Part shown: piece after piece, positions 1 through 7,105 of the stretch
Numbering within the stretch: the stretch's first letter is position 1
Layout: every line of letters begins with the position of its first letter
Assembly (NCBI GenBank): GCA_035720425.1
Contig: DASTOB010000209.1
Span: 1-14,549 of the forward strand
Reading direction: 5' to 3'
DNA length: 14,549 bases
From: DASTOB01 sp035720425
GTDB taxonomy: Bacteria; Chloroflexota; Limnocylindria; Limnocylindrales; CSP1-4
Position numbers and translations under genes: made by a program
The notes under the pieces: generated by a model
Databases searched by the model: none
What the model was told of the DNA's origin: nothing
What the model saw: the letters and a program-made list of their open reading frames with translations, nothing else

Positions 1-837
1 CGTTCCGGCGGCATTGCTGTAGAGCGGGACCCCGAGCGCGACGAGGGCGGGCACCGCCAGCGGGTTGTCGCGACCCCCGACCGACACGACGAGCTCCGTC
101 GGGACGAACCCGTGGATGAGCGCCCCGACGGCGATCCCGGCGACGACGAATGGCCAGACCCGGCGGACGATGTCGACCGTCGATCGCCATGCGTCGTGGA
201 CGCGCTCGTCCGGCGTCCGCCGCACGTCGATCATGCCGCCGGCCGCCCGAACCGCCCATACGTACCCCTCGACGTACCGCTCCATCTGGAGCCGGCCGAT
301 GACGAGCCCGGAGGCGACGGCAATCGCCAGTCCGGCCACCATGTAGGTGAGAGCAAGCCCTGGGCCGAACAGGCCCCACAGCAGGACGAGCGCCACCTCG
401 TTGACCATCGGCGAAGCGACGAGGAAGGCGAACGTCGTCCCGAGCGGCACGCCGGCCTCGACGAAGCCGATGAACAGCGGAACCGCTGAGCACGAGCAGA
501 ACGGGGTGACCACGCCGAACCCGGCCGCCGCCACCGTTCCCGGAACGGCGCCCCGGCCCGCGAGCGCGCGGCGCACGCGATCCGGCGAGACGAACGACCG
601 GATGAACGACACGAGCCAGACCACGCCGGTCAGGAGCAGCAGGACCTTGGGCACGTCATAGAGGAAGAACGCGAACGCCTCGCCGACGTGCGTCCCGGGC
701 TCGAGTCCCATCAGGTCGAACGCGATCCAGTTCGCCGCCGGCAGGTTGACGGACCAGGCGACGAGCCATGCGGCGGCCGCGAGGCCGACGAGAAGCGGCA
801 GTGGCAGCGGCACCCGACGTGCCGAGAGCGCCGTCAT
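1..837 (-). CDS. DUF318/ArsP-family membrane permease (partial, C-terminus off window)
   Basis: This is a predicted inner-membrane permease of the DUF318 (ArsP_1/YraQ-like) family. Characterised ArsP members export trivalent organoarsenicals, but many relatives have no known substrate. The 279 visible residues hold several hydrophobic segments, roughly 12-30, 56-80, 100-125, 132-155, 160-182, 226-245 and 258-275. The family signature TPFCSCSAVPLF is at 111-122 with Cys114 and Cys116, followed by SPMVNEVAL at 142-150. A hydrophilic loop lies at about 183-222. The frame is open to the window edge, so the 3' end is missing. The ATG at 837-835 overlaps the TGA of the upstream ArsR gene as ATGA, which indicates translational coupling and control by that repressor. 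The substrate cannot be read from sequence; arsenicals or another thiophilic metal are plausible. Confidence 0.85.
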   Translation of the reverse strand, partial: MTALSARRVPLPLPLLVGLAAAAWLVAWSVNLPAANWIAFDLMGLEPGTHVGEAFAFFLYDVPKVLLLLTGVVWLVSFIRSFVSPDRVRRALAGRGAVPGTVAAAGFGVVTPFCSCSAVPLFIGFVEAGVPLGTTFAFLVASPMVNEVALVLLWGLFGPGLALTYMVAGLAIAVASGLVIGRLQMERYVEGYVWAVRAAGGMIDVRRTPDERVHDAWRSTVDIVRRVWPFVVAGIAVGALIHGFVPTELVVSVGGRDNPLAVPALVALGVPLYSNAAGT

Positions 838-1166
838 CGCAGCACGTCGTCGAGTGCCCGACGCGCGCTTGCGACCGCCGCGTCGTCTCGCTCGTAGTAG
901 AGGAAGCGCCCGTCGGCCCGGTGTCGGCCGGCGCGGACGAGTCCGGCGTCGCGGAGTCGAGCGAGGTGGTTGCTCACGTTGTTTTCCCGCGCCCCGAGGG
1001 CGGCGGCCATCTCGCACACGCAGTGCGGGCCGTCGCGGAGCAGTCGCAGGATGCCGGCGCGGATCGGGTCGGCAAAGAGCGCCGCCACAGCGACGGCTCC
1101 GGCGACGTCCGGGGCGGGCAGGTCGAGGCGCGGCTGTGGCGCAATTGGGAGCGGTCGTTGGGCCAT
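834..1166 (-). CDS. ArsR/SmtB-family metalloregulator
   Basis: This 110-residue winged-helix repressor of the ArsR/SmtB type would be released from DNA when it binds a metal or metalloid. The N-terminal 20 residues are Pro/Arg-rich. The conserved ADPIRAGILRLL helix is at about 32-43. HCVCEMAAAL at 48-57 carries a Cys-X-Cys pair (C49, C51) where ArsR and CadC proteins keep their alpha-3 metal ligands. The recognition helix ENNVSNHLARLRDAGLV is at 61-77, and the wing RADGRFLYYE is at 83-92. The start is ATG. There is no clear Shine-Dalgarno in front of it, so a short or leaderless mRNA is possible. Its stop overlaps the permease start by 4 nt. The Cys pair suggests As(III), Sb(III), Cd or Pb, but the true inducer is not determined. 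Confidence 0.9.
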   Translation of the reverse strand: MAQRPLPIAPQPRLDLPAPDVAGAVAVAALFADPIRAGILRLLRDGPHCVCEMAAALGARENNVSNHLARLRDAGLVRAGRHRADGRFLYYERDDAAVASARRALDDVLR

Positions 1167-1176
1167 GGTCGAAACA

Positions 1177-1194
1177 TCTCAGGCCCGGCTGAGA
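1177..1194. promoter_or_regulatory. Candidate ArsR operator, inverted repeat TCTCAG-N6-CTGAGA
   Basis: A perfect 6-bp inverted repeat with a 6-nt centre lies 11-28 nt upstream of the ArsR start codon. Its size and place suit autoregulation by an ArsR-type dimer. It was seen by eye only and has no experimental or comparative support. Confidence 0.4.
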
Positions 1195-1283
1195 GATCCA
1201 CCTGCCATCGGTCGCGATCGACGGGTCCATCGGCACGGTCCGATGCGTTCGCTCGGAATCGACGATCCAACCGCGACCGAGCT

Positions 1284-1343
1284 CCATTGCTCGCGCCCCG
1301 AGCCATGGCGCTCGCGCCCCACGCCATCGCTCGAGCCCCGCAG
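1284..1343. repeat. Degenerate tandem repeat, about 3 units of 19-21 bp
   Basis: Three consecutive units begin CCAT at 1284, 1303 and 1324 and share the pattern CCAT(N)GCTCG(C/A)GCCCC. The unit length drifts from 19 to 21 bp and the last copy is the most diverged. It lies upstream of the ArsR gene in non-coding DNA. It may be replication slippage or a multi-site binding region. Confidence 0.5.
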
Positions 1344-1533
1344 GCTGCCAGATTCTCGCCGGGCGACAACTAGGCGCGATCGCCGGCACCGATTCCGCGA
1401 TTCCGGGTGAGGTCCACGCTCAGCGAAGCGGCGATTAGGCCGACTGACGGGCCGGAACCTCGCCGTACGGTCACGGGGCGACAATCTGGCATTCCGCGGA
1501 GGGCCCGCGTCGGGTGCGCGGCTCGTGGGGCGG

Positions 1534-1552
1534 CGGCGCGCCAGTCGCGCCG
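1534..1552 (-). terminator. Possible GC-rich terminator hairpin downstream of sixA
   Basis: A 7-bp perfect stem (CGGCGCG / CGCGCCG) with a 5-nt loop lies about 30 nt past the sixA stop on the transcribed strand. There is no U-tract, so intrinsic termination is uncertain; such stems are often the only termination signal visible in very GC-rich genomes. Confidence 0.3.
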
Positions 1553-1581
1553 AGACCCGCGCCCGCACGCCAGTCGCGCCG
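1539..1581. repeat. 14-bp direct repeat CGCCAGTCGCGCCG, two copies
   Basis: Identical copies lie at 1539-1552 and 1568-1581, offset by 29 bp. The first copy supplies the loop and right arm of the hairpin at 1534-1552. The second ends one base before the sixA stop codon. This may be a local duplication. Confidence 0.6.
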
Positions 1582-1582
1582 C

Positions 1583-2068
1583 TCAGTCCCCCGGAAGCAG
1601 GTCCGGCGTGATGAGCCAGCGCAGCGTGCCGGCACCCTCGGCAAACTCGCCGGCGACGTCGACGCGGGCCATGGCGCCCTTCTTCATCCCGATCTCGGTG
1701 CCGACGAGCGCGGACAGCAACCACGAGAAGTCCGGGTCGTGGCCGACGAGGACCGGCCGGCGCGGGTCGCCGGCCGCCGCCAGCAGCTCGGCGACGGACG
1801 AACCGTCGAACCCGCCGGCCAGTCGGTCGTCGACCTCGACCTCGACCCCGAGGGCGGCGGCCACGCCTTCGGCCGTCTGGACCGCGCGCACCTTCGGCGA
1901 CGAGATGATCGCGTCGGTCGCGAAGCCGGCCGCGACGAGCAATCGGCCCAGGCGTTCGGCCTGGCGGTGACCCTTGTCGGACAGTGGACGCGCGGCGTCG
2001 GGCCCGTGCCAGGCCATCGGGTCGCCGGCGTCAGCGTGTCGAAGGAGGTGAAGCCGGACGGCGCTCAC
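1583..2068 (-). CDS. sixA: SixA-type phosphohistidine phosphatase
   Basis: This 161-residue histidine-phosphatase-superfamily protein matches the usual SixA length of about 160. SixA removes phosphate from phosphohistidine, for example on histidine-containing phosphotransfer domains or NPr in E. coli. HLLRHADAGDP at 7-17 carries the RH motif with nucleophile His11. SSPKVRAVQTAE at 56-67 supplies the second Arg (R61). PVLVGHDPDFSWLL at 105-118 gives the second catalytic His (H110). The start chosen is the GTG at 2068-2066, because it places the RHA motif at the normal distance and overlaps the arsC TGA as GTGA. It is the last gene of the pst-phoU transcription unit. The target here is unknown; a phosphorelay protein or a phosphorylated small molecule are possibilities. 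Confidence 0.85.
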   Translation of the reverse strand: MSAVRLHLLRHADAGDPMAWHGPDAARPLSDKGHRQAERLGRLLVAAGFATDAIISSPKVRAVQTAEGVAAALGVEVEVDDRLAGGFDGSSVAELLAAAGDPRRPVLVGHDPDFSWLLSALVGTEIGMKKGAMARVDVAGEFAEGAGTLRWLITPDLLPGD

Positions 2069-2538
2069 GCCACCTCGGTCGGCGTGCGGGCCGGCTCGCG
2101 CCGCGCCCGCCGCGCCAGCGTGATGAACTGGTTGATCCGCTCGCCCATCGCCGTGAACGTCCGGCGGAAGGCCGCGAGGCGCACCTCCTCGGGTCCTTCG
2201 ACCGCGGCCGGGTCGTCGTACCCCCAGTGGAGCGATTCGTGGACGCCCGGGAAGACCGGGCACGTCTGGCGGGCGTTGTCGCAGACCGTGATGACGTAGT
2301 CGAACGACTGGCCGAGGTACTCGTCGACCGACTTCGAGCGGAGGCCGTCGGTCGACAGTCGCGCCTCGGCCAGGACGCGCGCGGTCATCGGGTTGATGCC
2401 CTTCGGCTCCGTGCCGGCGCTGTGAACCTCGAAATCCGGCCCGCCGTTGTCGCGCAGGAGCGCCTCGGCGAGGAGGCTCCGAGCGGAGTTCCCGGTGCAG
2501 ACGAAGAGCACCCGGATCGGGCGGTCGGCCGTCGTCAC
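2065..2538 (-). CDS. arsC: Arsenate reductase, LMW-protein-phosphatase (thioredoxin-coupled) type
   Basis: This 157-residue protein of the low-molecular-weight phosphatase fold is most like thioredoxin-coupled ArsC of the S. aureus pI258 type, which reduces arsenate to arsenite. VCTGNSARS at 13-21 is the CX5R P-loop with nucleophile Cys14 and Arg20. VITVCDNARQTCPVFPG at 82-98 contains Cys86 and Cys93, the seven-residue spacing of the resolving Cys pair in that family. This favours reductase over a plain tyrosine phosphatase. The start is GTG at 2538-2536 and overlaps the phoU TGA as GTGA; the end overlaps sixA in the same way. Co-transcription with Pst makes sense because arsenate enters through phosphate transporters. 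No arsenite exporter (ArsB/Acr3) is in this operon, but the nearby permease could serve. Confidence 0.88.
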   Translation of the reverse strand: MTTADRPIRVLFVCTGNSARSLLAEALLRDNGGPDFEVHSAGTEPKGINPMTARVLAEARLSTDGLRSKSVDEYLGQSFDYVITVCDNARQTCPVFPGVHESLHWGYDDPAAVEGPEEVRLAAFRRTFTAMGERINQFITLARRARREPARTPTEVA

Positions 2539-3299
2539 GGGTTGAGGTCCTCTACCTCTCCACTGGCGAGATAGACGACGTCCTCGGCGATGTTCGTGAC
2601 CCGGTCGCCGATCCGCTCGAGGTAGTGGGCGGCGAGCAGGATCCGGGCGCCTCGCTCGACGTTGGCCGGATCGGCCCGCATGAGCTCGAGCACCTCCGAG
2701 AACGTCCGGTGGTAGAGATGGTCGATCTCGTCGTCGCGGGCCGCGACGTCGCGCGCGACCGCCTCGTCGATGTCGACGAGCGCGCGCAGGATGCCGCGCA
2801 CGAGCTGCGCCCCGAGTCGGCCCATCTCCGGCAGGTCGACGTACTGCTTGAGCGGAGGCTCCGGCGCGAGCTTTCGGACTTGTTTGGCGACCGACGCCGC
2901 ATGGTCGCCGATCCGCTCGAGCTCGTACGTCACGTGGTCGAGCGAGAGGAGGAAGCGCAGGTCGCGCGCGACCGGCTGCTGGGTCGCGATCGTCTTGGCG
3001 ATGAGCGTCGAGACGTGGCGCTGCGCCTCGTTGATCCGGCTGTCGCCGACGATGACCGCGAGCGCCTTCTCGGCGTCGTGCGACGTGAGCGCGTCGATCG
3101 CGGCGAGGATCTGGTCCTCGACGAGCGAGCCCATGCGGAGCACGTTGTCCTTGATCTCGCGTTCCTCGCGGTCGAGTGCCGGGCGCGCGGTCTGGCCGGC
3201 CCCGCCGGACGAGGGCCCGCTCGCGGCCTCGTCGAGGATCGACGCGATCTGGGCGCCGACCACGTCGTCCGGGCGGCCCTGACTTCGTTCGTCGTCCAC
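2535..3299 (-). CDS. phoU: PhoU, phosphate transport and signalling modulator
   Basis: This 254-residue cytoplasmic all-helical protein has the two PhoU repeats. ERIGDH at 128-133 and ERIGDR at 228-233 are exactly 100 residues apart and carry the acidic metal-cluster residues; the second is followed by TNIAEDVVYL. In known systems PhoU binds PstB and the sensor kinase to damp the Pho response and limit uptake. Here no kinase is adjacent, so its partner other than PstB is open. The N-terminal 40-45 residues (Gly/Ser/Ala-rich, then DREEREIKDNVLRMG) extend beyond typical homologues. The GTG start is preceded by GAGGAG at a suitable distance and lies 14 nt after the pstB stop, so it belongs to the same operon. 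Confidence 0.93.
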   Translation of the reverse strand: MDDERSQGRPDDVVGAQIASILDEAASGPSSGGAGQTARPALDREEREIKDNVLRMGSLVEDQILAAIDALTSHDAEKALAVIVGDSRINEAQRHVSTLIAKTIATQQPVARDLRFLLSLDHVTYELERIGDHAASVAKQVRKLAPEPPLKQYVDLPEMGRLGAQLVRGILRALVDIDEAVARDVAARDDEIDHLYHRTFSEVLELMRADPANVERGARILLAAHYLERIGDRVTNIAEDVVYLASGEVEDLNP

Positions 3300-3313
3300 T
3301 CGTCGCTCCTCGC

Positions 3314-4114
3314 TCAGCCGAACCGACCGGACACGTAGTCCTCGGTCAGCCGGTTCCGTGGGTTCGTGAAGATCTCGATCGTCGGGCCCGTCTCGACCAC
3401 GAACCCGGCTCGATCGTCACCCATCGTCATGAAGATCGTCGTGTCCGAGGCGCGCGCCGCCTGCTGCATGTTGTGGGTCACGATGACGATCGTGTAGTCC
3501 CGCTTGAGCTCCGCCATGAGCTCCTCGATCTGGAGGGTCGAGCGGGGGTCGAGCGCCGAGCACGGCTCGTCCATGAGGATGACCTCAGGCTCGATCGCGA
3601 TCGTCCGGGCGATGCACAGGCGCTGCTGCTGGCCGCCGGACAGGGCCATCCCGGATTGCTTGAGCTTGTCCTTCACGTCGTCCCACAGCGCGGCCCGTCG
3701 AAGCGACCGCTCGACGAGCTCGTCCATGTTGCCCTTGTAGCCGTTGATCCTGGCACCGAAGGCGACGTTCTCGTAGACCGTCTTCGGGAACGGGTTGGGC
3801 TTCTGGAAGACCATCCCGATCCGGCGGCGGACCGCGACAGGGTCGACCGAGCGCGCGTACAGGTCCTGCCCCTCGAACAGGAGCGACCCTTCCGTTCGGT
3901 AGTTCGGGACGAGGTCATTCATCCGGTTCATCGTCCGGATCAGGGTCGACTTGCCGCATCCGGATGGTCCGATGAGGGCCGTGATCTGCTGCTTGGCCAC
4001 CGTCAGGCTCACGTCGCGAACCGCCCGGAACGAGCCGTACCAGCACGACACGTCGCGGAGCTCGATGACCGTTTCCCGGTCGGCGGTCGGCCGGCTCGCG
4101 TCGGGCTGCTGCAT
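3314..4114 (-). CDS. pstB: Phosphate ABC transporter ATP-binding protein PstB
   Basis: This 266-residue ATPase powers high-affinity phosphate import with the PstC/PstA channel. Walker A GPSGCGKST is at 49-57, the Q-loop VFQKPNPFP at 102-110, signature LSGGQQQR at 158-165, Walker B VILMDEP at 178-184 and the switch His at 214 (VTHNMQQAARASD). All catalytic residues are intact. FQKPNPFP, ELMAELK and the C-terminal TEDYVSGRFG are typical of PstB. The start is ambiguous. The ATG at 4114 gives family-typical length with only a weak AGGA upstream. An in-frame TTG at 4189 has AGGAG six bases before it, directly after the pstA stop, and would add 25 Pro/Ala-rich residues. I kept the ATG because the extension shows no conserved domain. 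Confidence 0.93.
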   Translation of the reverse strand: MQQPDASRPTADRETVIELRDVSCWYGSFRAVRDVSLTVAKQQITALIGPSGCGKSTLIRTMNRMNDLVPNYRTEGSLLFEGQDLYARSVDPVAVRRRIGMVFQKPNPFPKTVYENVAFGARINGYKGNMDELVERSLRRAALWDDVKDKLKQSGMALSGGQQQRLCIARTIAIEPEVILMDEPCSALDPRSTLQIEELMAELKRDYTIVIVTHNMQQAARASDTTIFMTMGDDRAGFVVETGPTIEIFTNPRNRLTEDYVSGRFG

Positions 4115-4186
4115 GGTCGCGATCCTAACGGTCGCGGCAGGCGGCGGGCCACCGATGGCTGTCGGCGGATCGCTCAGTCGGGAGGT

Positions 4187-4200
4187 CAAGGCAGGCTCCT
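4187..4200 (-). promoter_or_regulatory. Shine-Dalgarno AGGAG with TTG, alternative pstB start
   Basis: On the minus strand the pstA TAG is followed at once by AGGAG, six bases, then TTG in frame with pstB. This is a better-spaced ribosome site than the one before the ATG at 4114 and could be the true pstB start, or drive a short leader extension. Confidence 0.4.
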
Positions 4201-5100
4201 CTACCACTGGATGTGTCGTGACAGTCGGGCGCGGACGATGAGGGCGAGGGCATTGAGCACGAGCATGAGCACGAGGATGACGACGATCGCCGCCGCGGAG
4301 ATGCCCTGGAAGTCGGCCTGTGGCCGGACCGCCCACCCGTAGATCTGGATCGGCAGGACCGTGTACTGGCCCTCGATGGGATTGGGCAGGAAGGTGACGA
4401 ACGTGAACGCACCGATGAGGATGAGCGGAGCCGCCTCGCCGATCGCGCGGGCCATGGCCAGGATGATCCCGGTCATGATCCCCGGCGCCGCCGCCGGCAG
4501 GATCGATCGGCGGACCATCTGCCAGCGAGTCGCCCCGAGCGCGTATGCGCCCTCGCGCTGCGTCTGCGGAACGGCCCTGATCGCTTCGATCGAGGCGATG
4601 ATGACCACCGGGAGGATGAGCAGGCTGAGGGTGAGGGCGGCGGCGAGGATCGTCGGGCCCATCGCCAGCGCGCGCACGAACAGGGCGAGGCCGAGGATGC
4701 CGTAGATGATCGAGGGGACGCCGGCGAGGTTGCTGATGTTCGTCTGGAGCAGTCGGTTGATCCTCGAGTCGGACGCGTACTCGGCAAGGTAAATCGCGGC
4801 GGCCACCCCGATCGGGAACGTGACGAGGCCGACGATGACGCCGATCTCGAACGTGCCGACGAGGGCCGGGAGGATGCCCGCCCGGGCCGGGCGGCTCGAC
4901 GGCACGCCGGTCAGGAAGTCGACGTCGAGCCACGGCGCGGCCCGAACGAAGGTGTCGACGAGGAGCGCGACGAGCGCGAGCATGAGCAGACCGATCGCCG
5001 CGAGGCAGGCGCCGTAGAACACCGTCCCGCCGAGCTTTCGCCGCATGAGCGCGGGCTCAAACCGCGGAGCGGTCCGGGCCGCCGGCGCGAAGACGCCCAT
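4201..5100 (-). CDS. pstA: Phosphate ABC transporter permease PstA
   Basis: This 299-residue inner-membrane subunit pairs with PstC to form the phosphate channel. About six membrane segments are visible, at roughly 26-50, 78-106, 125-148, 150-175, 203-232 and 265-290. The cytoplasmic EAA loop that docks on PstB is EGAYALGATRWQMVRRSILP at 183-202, followed by AAAPGIMTGIILAMARAIGE. LAGVPSIIYGILGLALF at 125-141 is a PstA hallmark. A periplasmic stretch, FLPNPIEGQYTVLPIQIYGW, lies at 237-256. The ATG start shares one base with the pstC stop (TGATG), which gives translational coupling and near 1:1 synthesis. The length is normal for the family. Confidence 0.94.
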   Translation of the reverse strand: MGVFAPAARTAPRFEPALMRRKLGGTVFYGACLAAIGLLMLALVALLVDTFVRAAPWLDVDFLTGVPSSRPARAGILPALVGTFEIGVIVGLVTFPIGVAAAIYLAEYASDSRINRLLQTNISNLAGVPSIIYGILGLALFVRALAMGPTILAAALTLSLLILPVVIIASIEAIRAVPQTQREGAYALGATRWQMVRRSILPAAAPGIMTGIILAMARAIGEAAPLILIGAFTFVTFLPNPIEGQYTVLPIQIYGWAVRPQADFQGISAAAIVVILVLMLVLNALALIVRARLSRHIQW

Positions 5101-6014
5101 CAGTACACCGTCCGGAAGCGGCGCACGACCCAGCCGCTCAACAGGTTGAGCGCAAAGGTCATGACGAACAGGGTCGCGCCGACGGCGAACAGGGACTTGT
5201 ATTCGATCGAGCCCTGGGCCGTCTCGCCGATCGAGATCTGAACGATGAACGCGGTCATCGTCTGGACGCTCTCGGTCGGATCGAACGTCAGCTGCGGCTT
5301 GGTCCCCACGGTCAGGACGACCGCCATCGTCTCGCCGATCGCGCGGCTCATGGCGAGGATGATCGAGGCCATGATCCCGGACAGGGCCGCCGGGAAGACC
5401 ACCTTCCGGACGACCTCGAACTTGGTGGCGCCCATCGCGAACGCGCCCTCGCGCATCCCGCGCGGCACGGCTCGCATGGCGTCCTCGCTGATCGACGCGA
5501 TGAGTGGCGTGATGAGCAGCCCGACCACGATTCCCCCGGACAGGGCTGAGAACACGCCGATGGCCTCCGCACCGAGCAGGGGTCGGAGAAGTTGCGGGGC
5601 GATGAAGTTGAGGCCGAAGAAGCCGAGCACGATCGTCGGCACGCCGGCGATCGTTTCGAGGATCGGCTTGACCACCGTCCGCACCCGCGTCGTGGCGTAT
5701 TCCGCGAGGAGGACCGCGGCCAGGAGGCCGAGCGGGATCGCGATGACGAGGGCGATTACGGACACGAGAAGCGTCCCCGACACGAGCGCGAGGACGCCCC
5801 ACGACTGCGGCTTGATGAGCGCGGACCAGCGGGTGCCGGTCAGAAACTCCAGCGGGCTGACTTCGAGGAAGAACTCGAACGTCTCGAACGCAAGGACGGC
5901 GACGATCCCGATTGTCGTCAGGACGCCGAGCGCCGCGGCAAGGAACAGCAGCCGCTCGATGATCCGCTCCCCGAGCGGACGCCGGTGTGTGAGCGAGATG
6001 GTTGGCGCCGTCAT
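5100..6014 (-). CDS. pstC: Phosphate ABC transporter permease PstC
   Basis: This 304-residue inner-membrane partner of PstA has six likely membrane segments near 20-43, 73-100, 118-140, 155-178, 208-235 and 272-298. The EAA loop REGAFAMGATKFEVVRKVVF is at 188-207, followed by PAALSGIMASIILAMSRAIGET. GVPTIVLGFFGLNFIAP at 124-140 and the periplasmic GTRWSALIKPQSWGVLALVSG region at 60-80 are typical of PstC. The ATG has GGAG 11 nt upstream. It lies 102 nt after pstS, separated by the stem-loop at 6055-6088, and it overlaps pstA by one base. Confidence 0.94.
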   Translation of the reverse strand: MTAPTISLTHRRPLGERIIERLLFLAAALGVLTTIGIVAVLAFETFEFFLEVSPLEFLTGTRWSALIKPQSWGVLALVSGTLLVSVIALVIAIPLGLLAAVLLAEYATTRVRTVVKPILETIAGVPTIVLGFFGLNFIAPQLLRPLLGAEAIGVFSALSGGIVVGLLITPLIASISEDAMRAVPRGMREGAFAMGATKFEVVRKVVFPAALSGIMASIILAMSRAIGETMAVVLTVGTKPQLTFDPTESVQTMTAFIVQISIGETAQGSIEYKSLFAVGATLFVMTFALNLLSGWVVRRFRTVY

Positions 6015-6054
6015 TCGATACGAGGCTCCACGACCACGGTGCCGACAGGATAGA

Positions 6055-6088
6055 CGCGCCGGCCCGATCCGAGTATCGGGCCGGCGCG
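6055..6088 (-). terminator. Strong intercistronic stem-loop between pstS and pstC
   Basis: A perfect 14-bp inverted repeat (CGCGCCGGCCCGAT / ATCGGGCCGGCGCG) with a 6-nt loop lies 28 nt past the pstS stop and 40 nt before pstC. No run of U follows, so it is more likely a partial terminator or a 3'-protecting stem than a full terminator. Such a structure would let the binding protein be made in excess over the membrane subunits, as is common for ABC importers. Confidence 0.7.
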
Positions 6089-6116
6089 CATGGAGGAGGG
6101 TGGCGTGCCTACGGGG

Positions 6117-7082
6117 TCAGCCGCCGACCGCGGCCGCCCATTCGGCCTTCTCGGCCGCAAGGATGTCGTCCGGGAGGCCGATGTAGCCAACCTCGGTCGA
6201 GAAGTCGTTGGTGTTCTCGAGATAGAAATCGACGAACGCCTTGAGCTCCGCTCGCTCCTTCGCCTTCCCGACGTCCGGGTAGATGAAGATCGGGCGCGAC
6301 AGCGGGCTGTACTCGTTGGTGTTGATCGCCTCTTCGGTCGGTGCGACGCAGCCGTTGCCCCCGTCGACTTCGACCGCCTTGAGCTTGTCGGCGTTCTCGA
6401 CGTAGTACGCGTAACCGAAGAAGGCGATCGCGTGGACATCCCCGGCGACGCCGGTGACGAGCGTGTTGTCGTCCTCGGACTGGGTCGCCCACGACGTGGC
6501 CGCGTCCGTCTCGCCGTTGATCTCCTCGGTGAAGTAGTCGAACGTGCCTGAGTCGGCTCCCGGCATGAACCGCTCGACGGGCTCGTCGGGGAAGTCGGCG
6601 TTGACGTCGCGCCAGCTCAGATCTCGCGGTGAGTCCGGCCCGTAGATCGTGGCGAGCTCCTCGACCGTCAGGCAGGTCACGAAGTCGTTGTCCGGGTTCA
6701 CGACGACGGTGAGGCCGTCGATCGCGACCTGCAGCTCGACGTACTCGACGCCGTTCGTCTCGCACGCCACGCCCTCGCCCTCGTCGTCGGCCTTGATCGG
6801 TCGCGAGGCGTCGTTGATGTCCGTCTCGCCGGTGCAGAACTTCTTGAACCCGCCACCCGTTCCGGAGAACGCGACCGGCACCTGGACGCCGGCGTTGGCG
6901 AGCTGGAATTCCTCGGCGACGAGTTCCGTGATCGGGTAGACGGTGCTCGATCCGTCGATCGTGATGGTGCCGCTCAGCGCGTCACCCGACGGTTCGGCGC
7001 CTGACCCGCCGGTGCAGGCGGTGATGGCAACCGATGCCGCGAGCGCCAGGGCGCCGAGACGGCGCGCGGTGGTGGTTGACAC
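6117..7082 (-). CDS. pstS: PstS, phosphate-binding lipoprotein
   Basis: This 321-residue extracytoplasmic phosphate-binding lipoprotein delivers phosphate to PstCA. The GTG start at 7082 is fixed by an excellent AAGGAGGA nine bases upstream and by the signal peptide: Arg pair at 7-8, hydrophobic 9-20 and lipobox ITAC with lipidated Cys23. Ligand-site motifs are TIDGSSTVYP at 41-50, FSGTGGGFKKF at 72-82, DINDASRPI at 88-96 and PGADSGTFDYF at 174-184. SEDDNTLVTGVAG at 202-214 and LSRPIFIYPD at 261-270 place it with the PstS/SphX-type proteins of cyanobacteria and high-GC Gram-positives. Four further Cys (83, 107, 137, 245) could form disulfides. It is the first transport gene, and candidate Pho-box repeats lie upstream. 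Confidence 0.95.
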   Translation of the reverse strand: MSTTTARRLGALALAASVAITACTGGSGAEPSGDALSGTITIDGSSTVYPITELVAEEFQLANAGVQVPVAFSGTGGGFKKFCTGETDINDASRPIKADDEGEGVACETNGVEYVELQVAIDGLTVVVNPDNDFVTCLTVEELATIYGPDSPRDLSWRDVNADFPDEPVERFMPGADSGTFDYFTEEINGETDAATSWATQSEDDNTLVTGVAGDVHAIAFFGYAYYVENADKLKAVEVDGGNGCVAPTEEAINTNEYSPLSRPIFIYPDVGKAKERAELKAFVDFYLENTNDFSTEVGYIGLPDDILAAEKAEWAAAVGG

Positions 7083-7090
7083 TCGATGAG

Positions 7091-7098
7091 TCCTCCTT
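7091..7098 (-). promoter_or_regulatory. Strong Shine-Dalgarno of pstS (AAGGAGGA)
   Basis: This is the clearest ribosome site in the window. It supports the GTG at 7082 as the start rather than the in-frame upstream codons, and implies a high translation rate for the binding protein. Confidence 0.8.
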
Positions 7099-7105
7099 GG
7101 TTTCG

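Larger units (their letters stand above)
1167..1582. other. Non-coding region between sixA and the ArsR gene
   Basis: This stretch of 416 bases has no convincing gene. Open frames crossing it are low-complexity shadows without family motifs. It holds the operator-like dyad next to the ArsR gene, a degenerate 19-21-bp tandem repeat near its middle, and a GC hairpin with a repeated 14-mer close to the sixA end. The promoter of the ArsR-permease pair should lie at its left end, but I cannot assign clear -35 and -10 boxes. No tRNA-like or riboswitch-like structure was recognised. Confidence 0.6.

Noticed and set aside
974..1369. Possible small gene on the minus strand over the ArsR gene and the degenerate repeat
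   Set aside because: It overlaps the ArsR gene in another frame, and its Ala/Gly repeats simply mirror the DNA repeat.
3176..4342. 388-codon plus-strand frame antisense to pstB/phoU
   Set aside because: Shadow of pstB and phoU, whose ATPase and PhoU motifs are unambiguous.
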